Below are positions 13,704-27,200 of a stretch of DNA of 64,000 nucleotides, in pieces; the stretch's first letter is position 1; every line of letters begins with the position of its first letter. The DNA is from Homarus americanus (Eukaryota; Arthropoda; Malacostraca; Decapoda; Nephropidae), in contig NW_024724368.1 in the NCBI RefSeq assembly GCF_018991925.1, positions 2,119,159 through 2,183,158 of the forward strand, read 5' to 3'. Position numbers and translations under genes: made by a program. The notes under the pieces were generated by a model, which saw nothing but the letters and a program-made list of their open reading frames with translations, did not search any database and was not told the origin of the DNA.

Positions 13704-16700
13704 TTGGGAACTTGGGAAGCCCCACAGTGGCAGGCAAGTTCACTACGGGGAACGAGATGAAGCAGCCAAAAGGCTTATCTACTCAGAGAAAGTCCTAGAA
13801 GTGAGCAGCTATTTTCTGGCCAAAACAATGATCCCAACCACACCTGACCTGCTTCCTCGTCACACAGCCTCTGCTCCCATGCTTCCCAGCCATGGTAAAA
13901 CAAATCACATTTTCATTGACCCTACAGATAAAATACTTGTACAATACATAATGTTAAACATATAGAGTGCGCTATCACGATTTAAACTACGTTTGTTCAT
14001 TACAATGCGTGGACCGAGTGAGACTAACACCTCATTGCCGTAATTACCTCTACCAAAACACGAGTTACGTAACATGATGACACTCAGTCACCTCACCAAG
14101 TCAGGAAACACCCTTAAGGTACAAATATGAAAATACTAAAGCCGTAACCATAATGCAAATTTATTATTAAAAAAAATAACATTAGACTGTTCTACCAGTC
14201 AATGGAAGTGCGCAATTGTGCATGCACCCAGTAAAACGCACACGTATGCCATTTTTATAGATAGATGCAATTACGCATTTATGCAGACGCTTCACACATT
14301 CCTTACAAATGGCACCCTATAATAGCAGGAAGTCAAGCTACGCACAACTCCGTAGCCCCCCAAAAATAGGTTATAGCTCCACGAAGGAATTCTTTCGTAA
14401 GTAAAATTGCTGAAATGGAAGAACCTGTTGTGATGGAACCAGGCATACAAGGTCCACGCATCACCCAACACAACTAGGACGCTGTGGTCGCCGCAGCCAG
14501 GGTGTCTGACATGGTCAACAACACCTGAAGCGCTTCTCATACACATACATTGGCTGGCAGCCAACCTGTACAACATTTCTCTTTAGTGCCAACATCCTGT
14601 AATACACTAACCACAAATTTTATTCTTTAGGGCCAAAATGAGCAAACGAAAAAAGGTGAGTTAATGAAATATTAATATTTATCTACTGACTGATTCAGAG
14701 AGGTACAACGAGGCATATGTCGTGGAGCGTATTCAAGTATTGGTAGATGGAAGGGGGTAGTTGAACCATCCGGGGGGGTGGACCGTGGAGGTGAAGGGAG
14801 AGTGAGTGAAGACGAGGGAATCAGTTGGCGGTTATGATTGGATGCACCATTGCTCACGTCTTTTTTTTCTTACAGGCACTTGAAACTTTTCAAATTTTCA
14901 TGATTTAGTCGAATGTATAGTATGGTGAAATAAAATCGGCAGGTCGTCAGCAGAATTTACAAATACAAAATTTAAAAACACAATGTGCAGGATGGTAAGT
15001 CTCCTACCAGATCACACTGTACCTGCCGACCCCCCCCCCCAAACCTGCTGCATACTACGGTTGTAATGGCCAGCCTGAACAGCTTCCACCCACACACGTA
15101 TATTTATCTCTCACACACTCTTGCCACTCCCACTTATCCTAAAGCTGATGGTACATGTAATGAAAGAATGACAACAAAAATATATTCCTCATATTAATCC
15201 ACTGATGTGGAATATTTAAGTGGTATATTTTGTTCCATTGTGATACAGGATACTATACACGGCATAATTAGTAAATACCGTGTGGTGTGCACCACACTGG
15301 CATTTTTTGTAACTCGAAACGCTAATGTAATATCATCACAAGCGACAAGCCCCCCCCGACTCTCCCCCTCCCCCACATTTCCTGTCCCGTTCCCCGTTGT
15401 ACATTATATAATTTCTTATGGATGGTCTGTATCACTGGAAAAAGAACATACAGCGCCCGAGAATTAAATATACTTTAAGGAAAATATGATTACTAATTTT
15501 TCACTTGTGAATGGTGGCAAAACCAAGGTTAGCAAGTGAGGCGCACCCTGCGTGCTGACGACAACCCCTAGTCATAGTTGAGTCCCGCGTTCCAACTTTC
15601 CAAGTGTTCATTCGGTATGATTGGAAGAATTAGTCATAATTTGAATCTGAAATGTGTCTGCAAATAAACACTTTATTTTAAGGGAACAGTAACCTACTAT
15701 CTTTTTTTTCTAAAAAAAAGTTGTGAGCAAGAATTTGCCACTAGAGCAGAACACAGGGCTGGGTAAATGGAGGGAGGGTTGGCGAGGCTTCGCGTGGCCA
15801 TGGCTGCCTCAGTAACGGATAAATATTTAGGTGGTGACCTTCACAATTACTTGCGGCGTACGACAACATTTGGTAGAGGCTCGTTGTTCGGATACTCAGT
15901 ACTCTTGAATACAGGCACGACTAACAGGTAGCCTAGTCAGCCTCACCAACTTGTGGCCTTGCCACCATTGTGCCACTTTCAGAGTAGAAAAGTAAAATTG
16001 ATCACTGAGCTCAGCACACATAAACGACTCGCATTTATGATTACACTAGCAGTGTGGTCTCGAGCATCCTGAGAGTAAGTTTAGACGACTAAAAAATAAA
16101 AAAATAAATAAAAATTGATACGAATTATTGAAAGATACAATATACAATTAAAGCATTTATGTCATGATGTTTAACTAAAATTTGTCAGTATTTGATATCA
16201 AGACCGCGGTCACATAAGTTACAGCTTTTTGTATCGACTTTTACTGATAACAATGATGGCAACCTTTTGATAAACTAATATTAGCTGTAGGGCAAGGTAA
16301 GTGTTCTCGCCCCGACTCAGATGGAAGTCTAACGCCTCCCTCCAGCAAGGACAAATCATGCTTTTATATCCAACTTTAAATATACAACAAATAAAATAAT
16401 CAAGGAAGCTCTTTTTACCAAAAAAAGCTATCGCTCTTATATTCTGAATTCAATGTTTACAGAATACATTGTGTAAAAAATACACGTTGTTAGAATATGA
16501 AAATACGAAGTACAAATAAACAAACGGAATAGTGGGCCATAACGAGGCGAGCCAATGTTTACAAACAACGTGGGTCGGTTCCAACCAGTCACTTAAAGCG
16601 GATATCACACTCCATACCTATTAGTTACCATGTTATCATACGCTATCATAATTATTTAACATTTAACATGATTGCACACGTGTGTTGGTGTGGGGATTAG

Positions 16701-16811
16701 TGGATGTCATCATTTTGACCTGACCTCATGTTTTTAGGTCACCCTGTATATTTAAGCCTCTCTGTCCATGTAATCCAGTTGCCTCTGAAGATGTCCCGTG
16801 TGATTTTATCA

Positions 16812-16913
<102 letters not shown>

Positions 16914-18151
16914 CATTCTTTCAAACGTTGAGGAAATAGATGTTTGATTACTTGCATCAGTTGAATTTTAAAACAAAAGATAGGAAACAAGACATTAAAA
17001 GTTAGGTGTTTTAGGATTAGTTGGTCGGTTCGTTCTGTATTTTAATCACTTGCATACGAGGAGTCTCTTTTTCCCTAATAATATCTTAAAAATGGTCTCT
17101 GTGACGGAAGCCATTTTCATTTAACAAAAAGGTAAATCACTATTATGTATTTTCGACACCGGGTAAATAAACTAAGTACTGTACGTACAAGTAATAAAAT
17201 GTTCCAGAAACAAATTCCCAAATCGATAATGGATTGGAGCATGATAACGTCATTATTAAGTTGGTGTGAGTTCCACACATATGTACATAATTTGTCAAAA
17301 TAAACAGATCCTGGTTTGCTGCTGAAAGAAACCTATACAAAAATTTGCGTTACGGCGCAGCTCTAAACAAATTCGAGGTACCCGGTTGCGAGGTTATATA
17401 AACATATTTTTAAGTTCTGTGTTTTACTAAGTAACTGAAATAATTTTCGTTCTTACTATCTGTTTTAATCTGAAATGACCGTTGTACATCAATCCATAGC
17501 AGCGTCGATTATTGCGTGCGAAACCGGTTTTATGAATCTTGTTACAAAGAATCACTATAAACCCGCGTCATGTTGCAGAGAAAGTTGGGAAATTATTTTG
17601 TATTGGTCTTATTCGTTTCTGATATATGGGATGCTAGAGAAACTACATTTAAGTACATGAAAAATTGCTTTGTTCCAATACCGAATAAAACTCAAAATGA
17701 TATTTTACGGAAATGCCTGTTTCTTGAAACTCCTGATCTTACGTGAGACAGTTAATAGATAGTGAATAAAAATCATAAACTAAAGATGCAGTGAGTGTCG
17801 ATTTGAATAAAGCTTCAAATATGACGTTACGTAATAACAAACAAGGTTATGTAACCAAGCCAGGCGTCTTTCGTGACCCCCCCCTCCAACTCTACCTCTA
17901 CAATGGTGCCACCTCGCTAACAAATTCAATCGATTTAATAGACCTCATCCATCAAAGTATCACTTATACAAAATACACTAAAATATCATAAAGTATTTTA
18001 ATAGTATTATTAAATAATAAATGAAAAACCTTGATTGCATATTTATATTTTAATCTGTATGAGAAGTGAACATACGGCAATAGTCTATCCCGGGACCAGT
18101 AACGCTGTTGCCAACCAAGCCCACTACGACGCGGAAACTCATAGAGACAAG

Positions 18152-18251
18152 ATGCCTACTACTCGCAGCAGCGGCCGAAGGAAGGCACCTGAGCTTAAAG
18201 AGGTTCTCCCAGTGAAAAAGGGGAGAAAGGCACCAAAGTCCAGAGCACCAG
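18152..18251 (+). CDS. SELENOH: SelH coding exon 1
   Basis: The first coding exon begins [18 protein letters not shown] and encodes 33 residues plus one base (phase 1). It is rich in Lys and Arg, suggesting a nuclear-localisation-like basic start. The donor is G|GTAGGT. The ATG is preceded by ACAAG, a fair Kozak context. No TATA box is obvious upstream, and the transcription start is not determined. Confidence 0.85.
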
Positions 18252-21200
18252 GTAGGTGCCATGTGAATTTCAGTATTGGTAATTGGTGAAAATGTTACTT
18301 TAAGGATATATGACGCTGGAAGATGTTGCCGGACCCGCGCATGGGATCGCGCATGAGACGCCACTTGGAATCAACTTTAATATTTTATTTATTTTTACTT
18401 AAAATACACGATGACATGTCACAATGCAAACGCGAACATGAATAGAATGCTCATTAGAGGTGCAGTGTGTTGAAAATTTTGTGATCTAAGTGTTGATGTG
18501 ATGAGAGCAATGTGAACAGATAAAGCTCCACGTGGGGGTGTTGTGAAGAGCGGCGGCTGTTAACTTGGGCTCGCTTGCCCCTGATTATAGCCGAGGTACT
18601 GAGAGTGCTTACTTGTTATATGAATGAATAGTATACAGGTGACGAAGATACTGAATGATTTTATGGTATTGAATGTTCCTGAATCTATAAATGGATTAAG
18701 ACAGCACTGCTGGTTAATGTCGAAGGAAGTAGTTTTCCGCGCCAGAATTTTCATTTTACTAAAAACATCATGTCGGCCATGAAAGAAGCTGTCTACAATA
18801 TCTCATATGTTAATGGTCCAGAATAGCTTTAAAACACGTGGAACAAAGTTTGCTGACGTGAAATATGGATATCCCTTCCCTCGCGAGATGGGCTCACCAG
18901 GACTAAAACATGGCCGCTCAACCTTGTGTTCGCGGTCTTGGCTGACACCATTGAACGGTTGTCCACCATTGAACGGCTCTCCACCATTGAACGATTTTCC
19001 GCGTCTGGCGGAACGTAAAATATTTGTTGAGTGTTATTCATGTTTTGCCTAATTTTTGCTAAATTCAACCGACATTGCTGCACCTGAGTATTAAACAAAC
19101 CTTAAATTCAATCGGAATGACAATATATGAGTTCCAAAGAAAATAGTTTGTTGATGTGGATGAACAATTTATACAGTACTAATGTAAATATAGTATTTAG
19201 TTGATAATTTATTAGTATTGTCTCCGAAGAGATGTAATGCCTCTAGTAAAGGATAGCTAAGCCAACCTGCTCAGCGTGTTACCGCCTTGGTAAGTGTACA
19301 TTATCTGGCTGTGTAAGGTTATTTTTAATATGTACCGTTAATATCGCAATTTGAAACATTGTTTAAAATACAAAACATGACTCAACATTGGTCCAAGAGG
19401 GGAATTGATTCAAATGTTGGTTCTCCAAATATTGACGGGGAAGTCTTTCTTGAAACAAAATTCCATGAATTAGACTGTGCAACAAAAATAGCCTTAATAA
19501 ATTTTGAAGAAGAAAAAAAAAAGGTTAGTTAACGAAGTGGCATTTGGCGCCAAATCCTTGGTGTGGGTAGGCGCTCGTGGCGGGAACAATTTAGTACAGA
19601 ATCACAGTGACGTCATCCAGTTTAAGATGGAGTTTTGAACAACGAACTCACCAAAAACATAGGAGCCCTGCATGAGATCTTAAATATCATACACATACGA
19701 ACTCAAGCCAATGTAAACTTGTTCGTGAACAAAATTATAGATAGCATTCACACTACTGGTGCGTTTCAACTGACGTGCACACTGCATACGTGCTTCAAAC
19801 GTGAACATTTACACGCACTTGTGCATATACACTTGAAGGTGTTTGCATACTCACAAATTTGAATGTACTCTACTGAACTCTCATTCCACATTCACGCAAA
19901 ATATTGCCTACCTACACGAACTAAGGGGAATGCTAATAAAAGTTATCTTTCCCAACCACGTGCACGGCCATGTACAACTATACATTGCCTATGAAATTAA
20001 GTGCTAGTATGAGCACCGGTACTATATTTACATGTACAGGTATGTGAACTGCATACTTATCTACACAAGAATAAACCTGTCGAACCTGTCGCAATTGAAA
20101 TCATGTATTTATTTATAAACTTAGGTGCACACAATTCTTACTAGTAAATAATGCTTTCAAACAGCGTACACGAACACAATCGCGCTTGGCAGTCACACTC
20201 GATCCCGCCACCAACCTGACTTAGCACGTGGGAACCAAGATAGCGCGCCCACACTCGAACATGTGGCCGTCACTGTCGAACGTGCACGTGGATAAACTCG
20301 ATCATGCGTACTTAATAAACTAGGATAAGAGTGCGTTGCATGGATTAGGTCATGGTTAACTGGTAGGAAACAAAGAGTCAGCATAAATGGATTAAAGTCA
20401 GACTGGGGTGCGGTCAAAAGCGGAGTTCCCCAGGGATCTGTATTAGGCCCTCTGCTGTTTGTTATATTCATTAATGATCTTGATTTAGGCATAACTAGTA
20501 GGATTAGTAAATTTGCAGATGATACCAAAATGGGGAGAGTGATAAATTCAGACAGTGACTTTGACACCTTCAAAGAGATCTAGATACCTTACATGAGTGG
20601 TCAGTAGACTGGCAAATGAATTTTAATACTGATAAATGCAAGGTACTGCAGATAGGGAAGACGAATACAAACGTTAAGTATAAACTAGGTAACACGGAAA
20701 TAGAAAACTCAGTTTGTGAAAAAAGATCTAGGTGTATTTGTTAGCAACGACTTGAAACCTAGAAAACAATGTATTAGCGTTCGCAACAAGGCAAACAGGA
20801 TTCTTGGGTTCATATCTAGGTCTGTGAGTAACAGAACTGCTGACGTTATCTTGAAACTTTACCTAGCATTAGTGAGGCCACACATGGATTATGCGGTTCA
20901 GTTCTGGTGTCCTTATTATAGAATGGACATAGATTCTTTGGAGAGAGTACAAAGAAGAATGACAAAATGATCCATAATATTAGAAACCTTCCATATGAAG
21001 AAAGACTGAAAAGCTTAGGCTTACATTCATTAGAGAGGCGTAGTTAGGGGAGATATGATAGAGGTGTACAAGTGGTAAGTGGGATTAACAAGGAGTAAAA
21101 TGGAAGATGTTCTGAAGCTCAGTAATAACGAAATAACTAGAACAAATGGCTTTAAATTAGATAAATTCCGATTCAGAAAGGATATAGGCAAGCACTGGTT

Positions 21201-24200
21201 TGGTAATAGAGTTGTGGATATGTGGAATAGGCTACCGAGTGCTATAGTAGGATCGGGGACGTTAGGGAGCTTCAAGACGAAGTTGGATAGGCACATGGAA
21301 GTGCTGGGATGGGTGTGAAAGGGATCTGCCCTGTATGGGCGTGGTTACAGGACAGGAAACAGCGAGTGAGCATTAACGGCACTAAATCCCATTGGAGCAA
21401 CGTCACTAGTGGAGTTCCCCAAGGCTTAGTACTTGGACCATTATTATTTATTATATACATAAACGACATAGATATCGGCTTAGACAGCAACATAAGTAAA
21501 TTTACTGATGACACTAAAATCGGACGTGTAATTAAATCTGACGAGGACTCCACAAAACTACAGGAAGATCTAAACATTTTTCGAATGGTCTGAAAAATGG
21601 CAGATGAAATTCAATGTGGACAAATGTAAAGTACTCAGTATAGGAGATGTAAACAGGGAAACCAGTTACCAGATGAACAACGATGCCATTGAGAAATCCG
21701 ACTGCGAGAGAGATTTCGGAGTAATGATAAGTAGGAACCTTAAGCCAAGTAAACAATGTGTTTTTGCTCATAACAAGGCTAATAAAGTACTTAGGTTCAT
21801 ATTAAGGAGTGTTAGTTACAAGACTAGCAAGGTCATCTTAAGATTATATCTTGCTCTTGAGACATCACCTGGATTACGCAGTTCAGTTCTGGTCACCGTA
21901 TTACAGAATGGATATTGAATCCTTGGAAAGAATCCAGAGGAGAATGACAAGACTAATCCCTGGCATTAGGAACCCTGAGTACAGAGACAGGTTAAAGCAT
22001 CTTAATTTGCACTCCCTCGAGAGATGTAGAGCGAGGGGCGACATAATAGAGGTGTATAAATGGAAGTCAGGGCTAAACAAAGGAGACATTACGAAGGTAC
22101 TCAAACTATCCAACCAGGAGCGAACTCGAAACAATGGTTTTAAATTAGACAAATCTAGATTTCGGCGCGAAATAGGTAGACATTGGTTTGGAAACAGTAG
22201 TGGATGAATGGAACAAGTTACCAAACATCATCATTAACTCGAACATAAGAATGGAGGAAACTGCAGCGGGCCTATTGGTTCATACTGGGCAGTCCCGTTT
22301 ACACCCAACCCCTATTGCTCATATGAGCATCCAACCTATGTTTGAAGCAATTCAGCTGGATAGCTTCAAACATAGGTTGGATGGATATATGAGCAATAGG
22401 GGTTGGGTGAAAAAGGGACTGCCCAGTATGGGCCAATAGGCCTGCTGCAGTTTCCTCCATTCTTATGTTTTTATGAAACACAACCCAGCCCAACAACCCA
22501 ACTCGACATAACCCAGCCCAACATAATATAATATAACCCAACCCGACATAATCCACCCAGCCCAACATATAACCCAACCCAACATAATATAACCCAACCC
22601 GGCATAATCCAAGGAAATATATGTGTTCACTTAAAGAAGTTGTGCACTCGCACACATGCCTGCATATTTAGTATATGCACACAAACGTGTAACAGCCGCC
22701 ACCTGTGCACTCACACACATACATAAATAGTTCTCATGTACTAAAAGATAAGTCATTCTGACCATTCCATACATGTTTGTGATTATTATTACTGGTTGTG
22801 ATTATGCTGTATTGAACACTATTCCTGGCCTTTATAACTAATTACTGTACACTATATGGAAAAATATATTTTCCAACAGTTTTTCACCGAGTTGTTTTGG
22901 TTTGTCAGCTGATTCAGTGCACCTTTTATGTTTATTATTATACCCCACAGTGAAATAAGGGAGGCATATTTTTCTCTTGTCAAAATATTATGTTATCTCT
23001 TGCAGAACCTGAAAAGGCTGAAGAGCCAGAGGTTGTCCCAGAGAAGAAGGAGAAGGAGTCAGCGGCAGCTAAAGGTAAGTGTCAAGATGTTTGGTATTTT
23101 AATAAGGTTCTACACAGTATTTTAAATACAGGGGTATAAGATTATTGTGAGGGTGAAGCTTGAACTTCGAACATAAGAAGACAAAGCAACGTTGAAGAGC
23201 GAATGGTGTTTATGAGAGCAATTGTGAGGTGAATGAGATGCTGAGGACACGAGATGTAGAAATTAAAAATATATTGGGCTAAGAGTAATAAAGTCTCGGG
23301 TAATACAGTTGTGTTGAGGGAAATGAGTGAAAAACAGTAAAAAGTATAAGTTAAAGGTTGGTGATATACAGTAGTGGGTATATATATATTGCATTGTTGT
23401 AAGACTTATCCTGATTCCACAATGCAGAGGAGCCTGAGGAGAATGGCGAGGCAAATGGTGATGCAAATGGTGAAGAGAATGGTGTAAAAGAGGAGGAGGC
23501 AAAGGAAGAGGAAGAACCCATGGAAGAGGAACCAGCAAAGGAAGAAGAGGAAACCAAGGAGGAAGCTAAAGAGGAAGAAGCTGCTAAAGAGGAGGAAGAG
23601 GAAGCCCCAAAGAAGGAAGAAGTTGCAGAAGAAAAAGAAAATGAACCAGAAGCTAATGGAGGTAACAATATTTTGTTAAAACAGGCAACTGTTATTAACT
23701 ATTGTAGTTAATGCTGTTCTTCCTGTTTTACATCTGCCTTCACAGCCATTTATTATGTTATCCAATCACTAAGCTTTACAAAGTCATTGAATCTTGCAAC
23801 AACATAAGAAATTGTAAGTTAACATTAGATATGTCGAGGCACATGGAAGGTACTTAATGACGGAGGTTGTTTTTAAGGAAGTCTAGTGATAAAAATATTC
23901 TCATAGTGAGGTCGTGGCACATGGGTGTTACTTCATTGCAAGGAATATTATGCATACAGAACTATAAGAGAAATTATAGATTAAAGGGAGATTTATTTAG
24001 ACTTCAAATTATTTTTTTTAGTAATGACAAATAAAATAGTGAGATTTTATAACCAGGTGCATCTCCAAAGCTCTTGTAATTTTCCATATCGGTAAAAAAT
24101 GCTGAAGAAATAGAATGTGATGCAAGTATCTTTACTGAACAAGTAAAGAATATTTATGAACATCTAGGAATAGGCTATGAAGATTTTCATGTTTCAAACC

Positions 24201-27200
24201 GTTAGAATGTTTGAAGGAGACAGTGAATGAGTTGTTGTTAAAATAACTTTGCACATACTGTTGACAGTACAGTAGTTTTATAGGTTCAGTAAAAGGACCA
24301 AGGATGTCAATACATAGCTTAGTTAATTTTAGATTGGAAATAGCCAATTTGTTTTGCATTTTTACTTCATAAGTTTAGGTGCATGGTTCTGTCAGTACAA
24401 TAACAGTCAATTGTGACGATTATCTATTTGATAAGGATAGGATACTTTGAGTAGAGTAACCTGATTGTTTTAGTTGGTAGAGGAATAATGCCTGCCTTTT
24501 GTTTTAATAACAGCAGAAGAAGTGGAAGAGCCAGAGGCCCCAGCACCCCCAGCGAAGGGGCGGCGAGGTCGCAAACCAAGAAAGGCCACAGTTGAGCATT
24601 GGTAAGTGACAAGATATTCAAATTATGTCATTTACAAAAATAATACCAGCATCTGCTTCAAAAATTTATATGCTGTTGTGCCGACTTTCCAGCCCCTGGG
24701 TGTTAATACAGTAAACCCATCAACTAATCCTACATCTTCCATTCATGTTGAAATGGCATCTAAATGTCATGAGACTTACTGTTATTAATGTGCTTTATGA
24801 AGGGTTATTGTTTAATATACATTTTTTATTGGTGGGTTGGTTATGGGTAGTTAATGACCAGCATGTCATCTTGTTTAAGTACAGGTTTATCCCCCATATT
24901 TAAGGTACAGTTGTGTTTATGGAAACCTTAAAGTAAATTGGGAACCTTTTAACATGAATATCATTGGAATATGTGCCTGACCTGTTGACGCACATTTATG
25001 TAACACAATGGCAACCCTACACTAATTAAATAAATTTCAGAAAATGAACATGGCATTTGCCTAAAGTAAATCGCAAGAGGATTAAAATTTATGCAGAAAA
25101 TCACAAATCGGATATTCATAAATAAGGGGATACCTTGTATTGTACACATGATGTGTACTTATGCATTTAACATTTAGACATCCATCATCATCGTCCTCCC
25201 TGTGTGTCCTAACCATCATGTTGTTTATAACTTATAGACAACTCTATACTTGGCTCTCATCCATAACTGGTTTTGTGTGTACTTGAGGTCATCCTAAGTC
25301 CTTGACTCTTGTTTCACCATCATGTACAGTCACAGGCTAAGGTTCGCTCCCTTTGGTGACAACGGATTCATGGGAATGAGTCTCTGAACTGACTAATCCT
25401 GACTTATATCTTGTTTGGGGTCGACGCCAATCCATATGGGGGGGGACCTTTGACCCCGACTGTACACTCCCATCAAGTTTTTAATTTCTGCAAGCTGAAT
25501 TAATAAACACATGCAGTATATCGCTTTAGTAGGTCAAGGGCAGGAAGGTGCTGTTTAGTGATTCTTTTGTTACATTCCTGGTAGTTACAGGTATTTAAAT
25601 TGTCTATAATCCATATCTTCATTCAGCTATATTACACTAGGGTAATTTGTATTACTGCTTTTGTCCAGTCATATCACTACTTCCACAATAATACACACAT
25701 CTCATGCAGCCAGTCCAAGTTAAATCCTTATTGTATAGTATGTTGGCTATTAGTCTGCCCTTTCAGAACACATGTAGCAAAGCATAGGTGGATTTATTCA
25801 CTTAAGCCTGAACACATGCAATTCTATTAAGTACTTTTCCATCATTTAACCACCATTTCCTTTTTGATTTGCACATGATCTGATGTGTTATGTGCCAGTG
25901 TCTTCTGTGTATTACACTGTGTGTGTCCTCTATGTATACCTGTGAGAACAAAACTACTTTTACCTGGGATCAATAAGACATTCCCTATTGTCCTCATGTC
26001 CTTGGGATAATAAATTTTCCATCCCACTACATACCTTCACCGAATTAATCCTAGAACTTTTATCATTTAGCTCTTCCACTTTCACTCTTTCCTATTCACT
26101 GGTGCAAGTGTCTGAACATATTGTTTAATCCGTGCACTTCTTGACCCTTTGCAGTCCTCTGTTGTTTTGGTGGAGACAGTAGCCAACTCTCGGCCTATAC
26201 AGTACAGTACTATACTAGACTCCCCAGTTCATTTACCCTCACATCACCCTATAACCCCTCCCATATTTTAGTTTTCCCTGTGGTTTTACATTTTTTTTTA
26301 AATATATATTCTGGTGGTTTTACCTTTTTATTATATTTTTCCGGTGGTATAACCTATTCCCGAGGTTTTATATTTTTTATCTCTATCTTTTATGAAAACC
26401 ACTTCAAATCAAAATTTCTTGACAAATTCTCATATAGATTTGTTTATGTAAAAATACTGTATGGGCATGAATTCCATGTACAGTATATTAAAAAAGATTG
26501 ACATGTATATAGTTAACCCTCGAAAATTTGTGAGGCTAGGTTATGCACATTACCACGATACACAAAACTATGAGCAGGTATTATTAAAGTTATGGGGTGT
26601 TTCTAAAACATAACATCAACCCTCCCAGTATAATATACATGTAGTATTAAAAATCCAGAGACATGCAGAAATAATGATATGAAGACTGTAGTAAAATTTA
26701 AACCACATTCTTAGGCAAATGCGTAACTGATACAGATGAAGTGATGGTGGAGAAGGTTGAGTCACACCTTACACAACTCTGCTCTTATGTTGACCAGTGA
26801 CATTTTCTGAGTCATACATTGTTTGGTAAACCCAAGCTCAACAATGCTGGGGTTTGGGGGGCACACCTAACGAACTCTCTGAGACTGAATAACTTTCAAA
26901 TAAATTTGATTGCAACAAAAGATTCTGTAAGTGGTGAAATGTTTAATTATTAACAAATAACGAGAGATTTCTTTTAGCACCTCATGTAGTTCAAACCGGA
27001 AACTAATGACAACAAAGCACATTTTAATAATGTTCCACACTGCTCAGTCGTCTTATTCAGCTCTACAAAAACAATATTTTTTAATATGTGGAGGAACTCG
27101 TGACTATTGGATAAACAAAGCCTTGAATCATAAATAATCGAGGGTTAGCCTAATATAGGAGTATGTCTCTTGCACTACAACAGTACTGTAGTGATGTAGA

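Larger units (their letters stand above)
18252..23005 (+). other. SelH intron 1, repeat-filled
   Basis: This 4.75-kb intron holds two LINE fragments (20325-22240), an inverted LINE tail, a CCCAACC-type repeat (22481-22612) and three 18-bp tandem units near 18948-18995. CpG dinucleotides are common in its first half, unlike the later introns. I found no further exon in it. Confidence 0.6.

Noticed and set aside
23263..23668. Ser/Leu/Pro-rich reverse-strand frames
   Set aside because: They are shadows of the purine-rich SelH exon 3, which has the correct phase and splice sites on the + strand.
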